Assembly (NCBI GenBank): GCA_041862375.1
Contig: JBGVTE010000145.1
Coordinates: forward strand, 1-63,113
Origin: WVZL01 sp041862375
GTDB lineage: Bacteria; Acidobacteriota; Aminicenantia; Aminicenantales; Aminicenantaceae
Direction: 5' to 3'
DNA length: 63,113 nucleotides
Each line of letters opens with the position of its first letter. Positions within the stretch are counted from its first letter, which is position 1. Below the pieces are notes generated by a model that saw only the letters and a list, made by a program, of their open reading frames with translations, had not been told where the DNA came from and ran no database searches. This document shows positions 41,485 to 50,132 of the stretch, piece after piece. The translations under genes were made by a program, and so were the position numbers.

Positions 41485-42426
41485 TTACAATTTTTTCTTT
41501 CTATTTTTGGCCTCTAATGTACGAAGAACTCTTGTCAATGATTCGAGATAGGGAGTAGGAGACCCGGTTTTCTTTCCGTAGTCAATGATTGCTTGGAATA
41601 TATACTCTATGGGATTTCCTGCTTCCAGATCCAACAGTGTGGAAGGTTTATGATGGCCTGCTGAAGATAAATAGGCAAGACAATTATCGAAAAAGTTTTC
41701 TTCAAATTCATAGCCTAGTTTTTTTGCCACTTGGATAGATTCCAGGAGTATCTGTTCACTGAGAAATCGTGTTTCTTCAAATTCCATGGCATCCTTCATT
41801 GTTAATCCTGTAGTGGCGCATACGGGCATTAGCGCGGCGTTGAGGATTGTTTTCCTCCATTCGTACTTTTTTATTTCAGGGGAAAAAGCTGTTTCCAAAC
41901 CCGCATCTCCTATGAATTCGGCGATCTCTCGAGCCACGGGCTCATTTTTTGGAGAAAGAACTCCAATATAATTGGGAGGATGAAAAAAAGACATCTTAAC
42001 CATGCCTGGTTCAACAATCATCCCGGCATAATTAATGACGAACCTAAGAATATCATCGCGGCTGAATTTCTCAGCTGCTATATCTTCGTTATCTATGCCA
42101 TTTTGTATGAGAAGAATTTTTTGGCCAGGTTTAAAGTTTACTTTTATCTCATCTAAGAGGGAATCGAGATAGTTGAGTTTAACCGTTACAAAGATTAAGT
42201 CAACATTAACTCTTTCGAGAGCTGCTGCAGAATTGCCTGTTCCTTTGACTTTTGCTTTGAAGTTATCACCAACACCGGTAACAGATATTCCTCGTTGGTT
42301 TATGGCAGTGATTAACTCTCTTTTTACATCAATAAGATAAATATTTTCTTTATTCTGGGCGAGGTAAGCAGCCATAATGCTTCCTACTGGGCCTGCTCCG
42401 ATGATAGCAATATTGTGATTTGACAT
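41485..42426 (-). CDS. 2-dehydropantoate 2-reductase family protein
   Basis: The 313-residue product has the N-terminal Rossmann motif IIGAGPVGS, the NADP-side segment TVKLNYLD and the central IQNGIDNED. The C-terminal helical domain carries the catalytic lysine region (YEWRKTILNAALMPVCATTG) and the substrate motif STLLDLEAGNPIE. PanE/ApbA reduces ketopantoate for pantothenate and CoA synthesis. Several paralogues of this family in other genomes have different substrates, so panE is not assigned. It stands alone behind a promoter at 42468-42496. Confidence 0.87.
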   Translation of the reverse strand: MSNHNIAIIGAGPVGSIMAAYLAQNKENIYLIDVKRELITAINQRGISVTGVGDNFKAKVKGTGNSAAALERVNVDLIFVTVKLNYLDSLLDEIKVNFKPGQKILLIQNGIDNEDIAAEKFSRDDILRFVINYAGMIVEPGMVKMSFFHPPNYIGVLSPKNEPVAREIAEFIGDAGLETAFSPEIKKYEWRKTILNAALMPVCATTGLTMKDAMEFEETRFLSEQILLESIQVAKKLGYEFEENFFDNCLAYLSSAGHHKPSTLLDLEAGNPIEYIFQAIIDYGKKTGSPTPYLESLTRVLRTLEAKNRKKKL

Positions 42427-42467
42427 TTATGCTTACCCCAATTTATTGCATTTATTGATTAAGTTTT

Positions 42468-42496
42468 ATTATAAAAAAAGCCATTATTCATTGCAA
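42468..42496 (-). promoter_or_regulatory. Sigma-70 promoter of the ketopantoate reductase-like gene
   Basis: The minus strand reads TTGCAA (42491-42496), 17 bp, TATAAT (42468-42473), about 42 bases before the start codon. Confidence 0.72.
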
Positions 42497-42516
42497 TAAC
42501 CAAGGAATGAGGTAAG

Positions 42517-42620
42517 CATCACATTTTCCATGATAATTGATAAAAAGAGCGGGCGTGCCTTTAAACCGCATAGTTACTCGTTCACGACAATATTAGCTAT
42601 TTATCACGAAAAATGTGATG
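42517..42620. repeat. Short inverted-repeat element, MITE-like
   Basis: CATCACATTTTCCATGATAA (42517-42536) is inverted at 42601-42620 with 17 of 20 positions matching. GCGG/CCGC (42549-42552, 42566-42569) forms an inner hairpin. It has no coding capacity. It occupies part of the 441-base spacer 42427-42867, whose remainder holds two promoters. Confidence 0.55.
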
Positions 42621-42690
42621 TTTCCAGGGATGAGAGATAAGTAAAATTATCTTGATATTTCGCTATTTATTGACTTAGAGGGTAGGCTTC

Positions 42691-42719
42691 TTGACACAGC
42701 ATCTTAGAGCTTGTATCTT
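42691..42719 (+). promoter_or_regulatory. Sigma-70 promoter of the thiolase-like gene
   Basis: TTGACA (42691-42696) and TATCTT (42714-42719) are 17 bp apart, about 142 bases upstream of ATG 42868. Confidence 0.6.
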
Positions 42720-42867
42720 TAATTTTCAATACTTATAGGGGATAGCTTCTCATACTGTAATTATTTAATTAGAGACAGGAAAGAAATTAACGGGAATAAA
42801 GTAAACAGTGAAGAGTAAAAATAACATAAGATAAAAAAATTAAGAATTATAAAAAGGGCGCTCTTAT

Positions 42868-44382
42868 ATGAGTGAAGTATTTATTGCGGGCGTTGGTATG
42901 ACTCCTTTCGGTAAAGATTTCAGGCCGATTGGAGTGATCTTAGCGGATGCCTGCCAGAAAACACTCCAAAATTCTGTTGCCTTTACTTCTGATTTAATGC
43001 CCGATTGCTTGGTTGTTGGGTGTATGGACCCAATAGGATTTGCGAGGCAAACAGGACTAGATTCTCTTGTAGGAATAGAATTGGGTCTTGCGAGAAATAT
43101 TGAGATTTATCATGTGGAGAGGGGATCAGCCACAGGAGCGGCTGCTGTTGAACTGGGGAAGCGGCTGGCCTCTTCAGGTTTGAAGGTTTTAGTTACCTTC
43201 GGGGAGAAGATGAAGGGAAAGTTAAGGAATGAAGACATACCTTCTCAAATTTCTACTGTTATTGCCGAGGAAGAAAGGGAACGGGGCTTAGGTGAGATGC
43301 CTGCTGTGGCTGCCTTAGCCAGCTATGAATACATGGATGCTTACAAAATTTCTGAAAAGGTATTCAGAAATGCGTGCTTCAACATGAGTGTATTAAGCCA
43401 GAAATATGGATCCTTGAATGAAATTGCTTACTTTAAGAAGCCAATCTCCAGGAAAGAATACGATAATCCTGAAATAAACCGAGTAATAGCCAAGCCTCTA
43501 ACAAAATTTGACTGCAGTGGTTCATATAATGGGGCTGGAGCAGTGTACTTAGTCCCAACTCCTACAGACATAAAATTAACAAGTGTCAAATCCGCATTTG
43601 ACAATATTAAGATAGCAGAGCGGAAAACGCTCATATCCCTTGAAGCTGCAGTGCTGGCAGGAAGGGAGACCTTCAAAGAAGCTGGTTTAAATCCCCAAGA
43701 AATAGACTTATTTGAGCTCCATGATGCTTTCAAACCAGTTACCTGGATTTCTGCTGAGGATTTAGGTTTAGCAGAAAGGGGACGAGGTCATAAGTTTGTT
43801 ATTGAAGAAAAAAACAAGAAGGGGAGGAAGATTTACATAAATCGCTCTGGTGGGTTTTTAGCCAGGACTCATCCCTTGGGAGCATCAGGTGGGGCTCAGT
43901 TAGTAGAACTAGTTTGGCAGCTCCGTGGACATAACCAGTATAAAGATATGTTCGGTGAAGAGCTTAAAAGTGTGAATTATGGACTCTGGTTTAACATGAG
44001 CGGCTTTGGAAATACTTCTATTGTTGGTATTGTTGAGAGAACAGAATCAAGTCGAGAACGCGAAGGACTTAGGGAAGAAGACTTGCCTCAATCAATTATT
44101 AAAGAACTTATCTTCAGGAAGTCTCCCCGAAAAGATAAGATAATTGCTGCTACTCAATATACATCTCCAGATGACGAGAGAGTTAACGTGGCTATAATTC
44201 AAACCAGAGATGGTGATTTTAAAATCGGTTTAGCAAGAAGTTCTCAAGACCTAAAGAAGGGGAAATACATAAAATGGATCAAGCCTGAAGAAGGCCCGGT
44301 TTTTATCAGAGAAGGCTACATCAAAGGAAAACTCTCAGATCTTCTGAAGTTATTCCGCCGAACCAAGAGGAAGGAAGAGTGA
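42868..44382 (+). CDS. Thiolase-like protein lacking the usual nucleophilic cysteine, with C-terminal OB-fold extension
   Basis: Residues 1 to about 395 follow the SCP2-thiolase-like fold: VFIAGVGMTPFGK at the start, ELHDAF for one catalytic histidine and ARTHPLGASGGAQLVEL for the C-terminal active-site loop. At the site where thiolases carry the acyl-accepting cysteine (family xCASG) the sequence reads VERGSATGAAA, with no cysteine. Residues about 405-490 look like a DUF35-type OB fold (IIAATQYTS, VNVAIIQTRDG), normally a separate subunit in archaeal-type thiolase complexes. It may be an acyl-CoA-binding or structural protein, or use a different chemistry. It is monocistronic. Confidence 0.75.
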   Translation: MSEVFIAGVGMTPFGKDFRPIGVILADACQKTLQNSVAFTSDLMPDCLVVGCMDPIGFARQTGLDSLVGIELGLARNIEIYHVERGSATGAAAVELGKRLASSGLKVLVTFGEKMKGKLRNEDIPSQISTVIAEEERERGLGEMPAVAALASYEYMDAYKISEKVFRNACFNMSVLSQKYGSLNEIAYFKKPISRKEYDNPEINRVIAKPLTKFDCSGSYNGAGAVYLVPTPTDIKLTSVKSAFDNIKIAERKTLISLEAAVLAGRETFKEAGLNPQEIDLFELHDAFKPVTWISAEDLGLAERGRGHKFVIEEKNKKGRKIYINRSGGFLARTHPLGASGGAQLVELVWQLRGHNQYKDMFGEELKSVNYGLWFNMSGFGNTSIVGIVERTESSREREGLREEDLPQSIIKELIFRKSPRKDKIIAATQYTSPDDERVNVAIIQTRDGDFKIGLARSSQDLKKGKYIKWIKPEEGPVFIREGYIKGKLSDLLKLFRRTKRKEE

Positions 44383-44407
44383 GATCCAGATAAGAGGAGA
44401 GGTCTGC

Positions 44408-44536
44408 ATTTATCGCAAACATTTTCTTCTGGCTTTAATCTTATATATATTTGTTGTTTACTGCAGTAATAATCAAGATTTTCAAATGAGAGAAAATACT
44501 GCTTTAGGAGGGGCAACACATTACAAATTTATTTGA
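44408..44536 (+). other. Lipoprotein-like open frame without a canonical start codon
   Basis: An AGAGGAGAGG sequence is followed after 5 bases by ATT 44408. The frame reads as a lipoprotein signal (YRKHFLLALILYIFVVYC, then SNNQ) and stops at 44536, about 42 codons. There is no ATG, GTG or TTG at the right place, so it is either a decayed lipoprotein gene, an ATT-started one or chance. The rest of the spacer 44383-44707 holds the promoter at 44547. Confidence 0.25.
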
Positions 44537-44546
44537 TTCAAATGGA

Positions 44547-44575
44547 TTGACTTTAAACTTTTCTTTTGATAAAAA
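44547..44575 (+). promoter_or_regulatory. Likely promoter of the STAS/translocase/phosphatase operon
   Basis: TTGACT (44547-44552) and TAAAAA (44570-44575) are 17 bp apart, about 135 bases before the STAS gene. Confidence 0.5.
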
Positions 44576-44716
44576 GCTAAGAAGGAAGCCGAAAAGAAAC
44601 AGTATCTGATGAAAAAGAGGAGAAAGTACGAAATAGCTGGGTAGTCTGGAAAAGGGAATAAATCTGAAAAAATGAGCAAAAAAGATAAATTAAGATATTA
44701 AGAGAAAGTGGGAAAA

Positions 44717-45064
44717 ATGAAAATAAGTTCAAGAGAAAAAAATGATGTTATTATCTTTGATATTGAAGGTGAAATAAGAAGATCAGATATTTCTGATGTA
44801 ACTCTTCATCAGCTTGTTAAGGATCAATTAGATGCTGGAAAAAGAAATATTCTTCTCAATTTTCAGGATGTTGAATTCATTGATAGCTTTGGAGTTGGTG
44901 AAATTTTAGCCAGCTATATCTCCACGAACAATTTGGGCGGAAAGTTAAAGATAGCAAAGATATCGAAAAAGCTCTACCTTGTCTTTCAGGTAACAATGCT
45001 CACCAAAGTCTTCGATATATTTGACGATGAAGATTCAGCATTGGGAAGCTTTCCTAAAGATTAG
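44717..45064 (+). CDS. STAS-domain anti-sigma-factor antagonist-like protein
   Basis: The protein (115 residues from ATG 44717; a GTG at 44708 would add three) is a single STAS domain of the SpoIIAA/RsbV type. The phosphorylatable serine is S57 in FIDSFGVGEIL. In partner switching a kinase phosphorylates this serine and a PP2C phosphatase removes the phosphate. Such a phosphatase is encoded by the last gene of the same operon (50133-51809). No RsbW-like kinase is in the window. ATG 44717 is preferred because family members begin right there. Confidence 0.87.
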   Translation: MKISSREKNDVIIFDIEGEIRRSDISDVTLHQLVKDQLDAGKRNILLNFQDVEFIDSFGVGEILASYISTNNLGGKLKIAKISKKLYLVFQVTMLTKVFDIFDDEDSALGSFPKD

Positions 45065-45096
45065 TCCTCTCCACATATTATTTTTAGAGCCATTCT

Positions 45097-47589
45097 ATGG
45101 CAAGAAATCACATCAATAAATTATTATCTAACATAGTAGATTTTAAACCAGGCGAGAAAACCATCTCTTTCCTTCTCTTCTTTTATTTTTTCCTGATCAT
45201 GGTTCCGTACTACATTATTAAACCTGTCAGGGATGCAAAGTATCTGATAGAGAAGGGATCTTTAAGACTTCCAATTGCCTATCTATTAACGGCTGTTCTT
45301 ATAGGTTTCTTTGTTCACTTTTATTCTAAGTTTCAAGCCAAAGTTCCCAGAAGAATTCTAATTATATCAAGCCTCATTTTTTTCATCGTTACCTGTTGCC
45401 TTTCAGGACTGTTCTTCAATAGAAGATTGAGCTGGATGCCACTCACTTTTTGGGTATGGGCTAATATTTTTGGCGTCGTTGTAGCGACTCAATTCTGGAT
45501 ATTGGTGAACGATATTTTCAATCCGAGGGAATTCAGAAGGCTTACTGGTTTTTTTGTCAGCGGAGGTATATTAGGAGGTGTTGTAGGAGGGTTGTTAACG
45601 TGGCTATTAGCTTTCGATTTCCCAGATTACCTTCTTTTTATAGCTTCTGGAATACTCATCATCAGTGTTTTTATCGTAAATTACATTTTTATTTGGCAGA
45701 AGAAGATGATGCCTGTGCCTGATAGAATTACCAGTAAAGAGAGAGAAGGAATGCAGAAAACAGCTAAAGTAGGCTTTAAATCTAGCTTTGATACAGTGAG
45801 GAAGAATTATTATTTAAAGCTCCTGGCTGCAGTCGTGGCCTTAACGTGGATTGTTTCAACTTTTATTGACTGGCAGTCTAAAAGTGTAATCGACATGACA
45901 GTAGATGTGGATAAAATGACTGCCTTTTTTGGATATTTTCATGCAATTTTGTTGGTTTTTCCTTTTTTTCTTTCACTTTTATTGACGAGCAACCTAATAA
46001 AGCGCTTTGGTATCCGATTTGCTCTCTTGATTTATCCTGTAATGTTGCTCCTCTGCTCTCTGGGAATTGCTGCTTCTCCTATCCTATTATTTGCTATCAT
46101 CATCAAAGCCAGCGATAAGAGCCTCTCTTTTTCCCTTAACCAGTCTGTACGTGAGCTGCTCTATATTCCTATTTCACCAGAGCTTAAGTATAAGGCTAAA
46201 GTATTTATCGATATGTTCCTCAGTAGATTTGCCAAAGGAATCGGAGCCTTGGTACTGTTGGTTTTTATCTTCTTCCATCTTGACTGGCAACTGAGAGTCC
46301 AGGTTGTAAGCGCTTTTTCTGCTGTTTTTATTCTAGCTTGGGTTCTGCTCAATCTGAAGACTAGTAAAGAATACACCAATACTGTTAAAGAGAAATTGAA
46401 AATGAAATGGGACAGGGCGGATAGAGAAGTAGCTGAAAAAGTTGACCTTGATTACACAAAATTAGTTTTTGACACTCTTGAAAGTAAAAATCGGAGTTCG
46501 GTCCTTTATGCCATGCATCTCTTCGATTTAATAAAGCAGGATAAGCTGACACCTGAGGTGAAAAAATTAATTTCTTATAAAACAGATGAAATAAGAGCTT
46601 CTTCATTAGGAGACCTTTTTGAAGTAGAAGATTCATCTTGGGTACTTGATTTAGAGGATTCATTAGATGAAGAAATCTTAAAAAAAGAAATAAATGAAAT
46701 AATGTCCCTGGATGTTTATCAGGAGGTCATGAAGGACTATATCGGAAAAGTGCTGGTTGATGAAGGCAAAGAAACAGAAACATCAAAGATGGAAGTGGCA
46801 AAAGTTATCGGATTGATGGAATCTACTTCTCCTCTTGTTAAAAAACTCGAGGAGCTTCTCCGGGATGAATCGCGAGAAGTCGCGAGATATGCTGTTGAAA
46901 GCGCAGCAAGATTGAAGAAGAGGGAACATGTTCCGGCCATAATCGAGAAATTACAGAGTCCTTTAATGAGGGAAGATGCAAGTGCCGCCCTTGAAAAATA
47001 CGGATCAAGAGTAATCGGAATTATTACAGATTATCTGGCAGATTTAGGAGAAGATATTGAATTACGGAAGGCAGCAGCATCAGTTTTGGCTCGTATAGGT
47101 ACTCAAGAGGCTGCAGATTTGTTATCTTGGGAATTGGCAGAGAATAAAGGAGATATTGATACTGAGCTCATCGATGCTTTGAATAGAATCCGCTCTGAAA
47201 AGCCTGATATTCAATTCTCAAAAAAGATTATTGAGGTAAAAATAGCCAAAGCGGCAAAGGAGTACTACCAGTTATTGATTGAGTTTTACGATTCTGCATC
47301 CGAAGGAAAAAAAGAAGAGATATGCATAAAATTGGAGAGAAATCTTAATGTTATCCTTGCGGATATTTTTAAATTATTAGAACTTATATACCCCCGGGAA
47401 GACATAATTAAAGCCTACCAAAATGTCAGGACAGGAACTAAAGATTCAGTGGCTTATGGACTTGAGCTTCTTGATAACATCTTAAAGAAAGAAATAAAAG
47501 ATCTCATTTTTCCTATCATTGAGAGCATCTCTCTTGAAGAAAGAGTAAGAAGATGCCAAAATCTGCTAAAAAATCTTCCTGAGTTCTAA
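45097..47589 (+). CDS. ATP/ADP-translocase (NTT)-like transporter with C-terminal HEAT repeats, copy 1
   Basis: Residues 1 to about 430 of this 830-residue protein form about 11-12 transmembrane helices with the NTT-type opening (FFYFFLIMVPYYIIKPVRDAKYLI) and LVNDIFNPREFRRLTGFFVSGG. The TLC family is best known from energy-parasitic bacteria and plastids, but HEAT-tailed relatives occur in free-living bacteria. The cytosolic C-terminal half, about residues 470-830, carries HEAT-like helical repeats (DESREVARYAVESAARL, IELRKAAASVLARIG). It follows the STAS gene by 32 bases and its paralogue begins 8 bases after its stop. Whether it carries nucleotides is unknown. Confidence 0.8.
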   Translation: MARNHINKLLSNIVDFKPGEKTISFLLFFYFFLIMVPYYIIKPVRDAKYLIEKGSLRLPIAYLLTAVLIGFFVHFYSKFQAKVPRRILIISSLIFFIVTCCLSGLFFNRRLSWMPLTFWVWANIFGVVVATQFWILVNDIFNPREFRRLTGFFVSGGILGGVVGGLLTWLLAFDFPDYLLFIASGILIISVFIVNYIFIWQKKMMPVPDRITSKEREGMQKTAKVGFKSSFDTVRKNYYLKLLAAVVALTWIVSTFIDWQSKSVIDMTVDVDKMTAFFGYFHAILLVFPFFLSLLLTSNLIKRFGIRFALLIYPVMLLLCSLGIAASPILLFAIIIKASDKSLSFSLNQSVRELLYIPISPELKYKAKVFIDMFLSRFAKGIGALVLLVFIFFHLDWQLRVQVVSAFSAVFILAWVLLNLKTSKEYTNTVKEKLKMKWDRADREVAEKVDLDYTKLVFDTLESKNRSSVLYAMHLFDLIKQDKLTPEVKKLISYKTDEIRASSLGDLFEVEDSSWVLDLEDSLDEEILKKEINEIMSLDVYQEVMKDYIGKVLVDEGKETETSKMEVAKVIGLMESTSPLVKKLEELLRDESREVARYAVESAARLKKREHVPAIIEKLQSPLMREDASAALEKYGSRVIGIITDYLADLGEDIELRKAAASVLARIGTQEAADLLSWELAENKGDIDTELIDALNRIRSEKPDIQFSKKIIEVKIAKAAKEYYQLLIEFYDSASEGKKEEICIKLERNLNVILADIFKLLELIYPREDIIKAYQNVRTGTKDSVAYGLELLDNILKKEIKDLIFPIIESISLEERVRRCQNLLKNLPEF

Positions 47590-47597
47590 AAAACAGT

Positions 47598-50081
47598 ATG
47601 GAGAGGCACTCATTATATAAACTTTTATCTCGTTTTGTTGATGTCAGGCCAGAGGAAACATTTACCTCTATCCTTATGTTTTTTTATTTTTTCCTGATTA
47701 CTTTTCCTGCTTACATTATCAAACCTGTAAGGGTTTCTCTTTACTTGGAATGGCTTTCATCCGAAAGATTGCCTTATGCTTACCTCTTGACCGCTCTCTT
47801 GATCGGCTTTGTGGTCTCTTTAAACTCTAAATTATTGCATGTTTTAAAGAGACAGCTGTTTATTTCGCTCTGTTTGGTTTTTTTTATAGTAAATCTCATC
47901 CTTTTCTGGTTTCTCTTTGAATATAAGTGGCCATGGCTTTCAATGATTTACTGGTTCTGGTCAGATATCTTTATCGCAACTTCTGTGACTCAATTCTGGA
48001 TTATCGTCAATGATATTTATAATCCTCGCCAAGCAAGGAGGCTAGTAGGTTTTTTTGTAACTGGAGGACTTCTGGGAGGCATTGGGGGCTCTTTTCTTGC
48101 TTCCCGTCTTGCAAAAATTGTAGGAACAACAGATCTCCTTTTAATATGTCCTGTAATGCTTGCCCTATGTCTGATTATAGTCAATCTGATTTACAGATTT
48201 CATCAGCCTGAAAAGAAAGAAGAAATCAAAGAATCCAAAGAAAAGCAGAGGCCAAAGGTTGGATACGGTAAAAGTTTTAACCTCTTAATAACAAATCGTT
48301 ATTTGTTATTATTAGCAGGAATAATGGCCTCGGCTATTGTGGTAGCAACTTTGATTGATTTTCAGTTCAACTATGTCGTTGAAGAGACCTATCGTGAAAT
48401 GGATTCAAGAACGTCTTTCCTCGGGACTTTTTTCACTATATTGAATATTTTTTCCTCTGTACTCCATATTCTTGCGACCAATCGCATCTTAAGAAATTTT
48501 GGAATGCTCATAGCTCTTCTTATCGCTCCTTTCTTTTTAATAGTCTGTTCCGGTGCAATTTTTTTAGTTCCGATGATGCATTTGATTTATTGGGCTGTTC
48601 TTGTCAAGGGAGGTGATAAAAGTCTTACTCATTCCCTCAGGCAATCTGTCAGAGAATTGCTCTATATTCCTATTTCTCCAGATATCAAGTATAAGGCTAA
48701 AGTGTTCATTGACATGTTCGTCAACAAGTTTGCTAAAGGATTGGGAGCTCTGCTTATAATCTTTTTCTTTTCAGTTTTGCACTTTAATATCAAGCTTATT
48801 AGCTTGGCCACAATTATTTTTATCATCGGATGGATGTTTTTTATTGTTATGGTAAACAAGGAGTATGTGGGCATAGTAAAGAAGAAGCTGGAAATAAAAT
48901 GGCAAGATGCTGATAAATTTATAAGGGAGAAGATTGATGTTGATATGACAAAATTGGTTTTTGATACCCTTGTAAGTAAAAAGAGGAGTTCAGTCTTATA
49001 CGCAATGAATCTCCTTGACATTATAAAAAAAGAGAAATTGAGCCCTGAATTGAAGAAAATAATTTCCTATAAAACAGGAGAGGTAAGAGCGACTTCCATG
49101 GATTCTTTTCTAGAGTTAGACGGGGAAGTTTTTATTCCAGAAGCTGATGATGTTTTGGATGACGAGAGTATCGATGAACAGGTGAAGGAAATCATGTCTC
49201 TCGATGTCTACCAGGAACTGATGAGAAAACATATTGATCAAATCGTACAAAAAGAAGGTAAGGAGGATGAAGTTTCGAGAATGGAGGCAGCAAAGGCTCT
49301 CGGAATGATGGATCCAAATTCTCCTCTTACTCATAACCTTAGAAAATTACTCAGGGATGAATCGCCAGAAGTTTTAAGGTACGCCCTGGAAAGTGCAGGA
49401 AAACTCAAGAAAAGAGAATTTGTTCCTCTTGTGGTTCAGCAGTTGAGCAATCCTCCTGTAAGTCATATGGCTAACAAAGCATTATTGGAATATGGGAATA
49501 AAATTCTAGGAACATTAAAGGATTATTTAGGGGACCCTGAAGAAGATTTAAACATAAGGAGAGCAATCCCAGAGATTCTAGCTCAAGCTGGTTCTCAAAG
49601 AGCAGCAGATTTATTAACCCTAGAACTCCGAAGGGAAAGTAAGGATTTAGAGTCTGAAATCATCGAGGCTATTTATAAACTCAAATCAGAGAATCCTCAA
49701 ATTCATTTCGAGGATAGGATACTTCAAGATGAAGTACTTCTCGTAATAAAAAAATGTTACCTGGTTTTAATAGAGATTCATGATTTAAAGGACAACAAGA
49801 AAAGGGCCCTTTTAGTCCCTGATTTAGAGAATAATTTAGCTAGATCACTTAAACAGGTTTTTGAGTTGTTGAGTCTTATATATCCTCAAGAGGACATTAT
49901 TAAAGCTTATCAAAATATTTGTGCCGGAACCAAAAAAACAATAGATTATTCTCTTGAGCTTTTAGATAATTTATTGAAGAAAGAAATAAAAGATGCTCTC
50001 TTTCCCTTGGTGGATGACCTGCCTTTTGACGATAAGGTCAAGCGATGTAAAAGGATGCTTAAAACTCTAGAAAAGAATTGA
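47598..50081 (+). CDS. ATP/ADP-translocase (NTT)-like transporter with C-terminal HEAT repeats, copy 2
   Basis: This 827-residue paralogue of the preceding protein is colinear over its whole length: a membrane domain (FFYFFLITFPAYIIKPVRV, IVNDIYNPRQARRLVGFFVTGG), a shared linker VRELLYIPISPDIKYKAKVFIDMF, and HEAT-like repeats (DESPEVLRYALESAGKL, LNIRRAIPEILAQAG). The RD of the first copy's KPVRDAKY is RV here. Tandem duplication with conserved linker suggests a heterodimer or paired function. It starts 8 bases after the first copy, without a clear Shine-Dalgarno, and is followed 51 bases later by the phosphatase gene. Confidence 0.8.
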   Translation: MERHSLYKLLSRFVDVRPEETFTSILMFFYFFLITFPAYIIKPVRVSLYLEWLSSERLPYAYLLTALLIGFVVSLNSKLLHVLKRQLFISLCLVFFIVNLILFWFLFEYKWPWLSMIYWFWSDIFIATSVTQFWIIVNDIYNPRQARRLVGFFVTGGLLGGIGGSFLASRLAKIVGTTDLLLICPVMLALCLIIVNLIYRFHQPEKKEEIKESKEKQRPKVGYGKSFNLLITNRYLLLLAGIMASAIVVATLIDFQFNYVVEETYREMDSRTSFLGTFFTILNIFSSVLHILATNRILRNFGMLIALLIAPFFLIVCSGAIFLVPMMHLIYWAVLVKGGDKSLTHSLRQSVRELLYIPISPDIKYKAKVFIDMFVNKFAKGLGALLIIFFFSVLHFNIKLISLATIIFIIGWMFFIVMVNKEYVGIVKKKLEIKWQDADKFIREKIDVDMTKLVFDTLVSKKRSSVLYAMNLLDIIKKEKLSPELKKIISYKTGEVRATSMDSFLELDGEVFIPEADDVLDDESIDEQVKEIMSLDVYQELMRKHIDQIVQKEGKEDEVSRMEAAKALGMMDPNSPLTHNLRKLLRDESPEVLRYALESAGKLKKREFVPLVVQQLSNPPVSHMANKALLEYGNKILGTLKDYLGDPEEDLNIRRAIPEILAQAGSQRAADLLTLELRRESKDLESEIIEAIYKLKSENPQIHFEDRILQDEVLLVIKKCYLVLIEIHDLKDNKKRALLVPDLENNLARSLKQVFELLSLIYPQEDIIKAYQNICAGTKKTIDYSLELLDNLLKKEIKDALFPLVDDLPFDDKVKRCKRMLKTLEKN

Positions 50082-50132
50082 ATTTTATTGAAATTACTTC
50101 TTTCTTAGGGATATAATTAAAAACGAGTTAAA

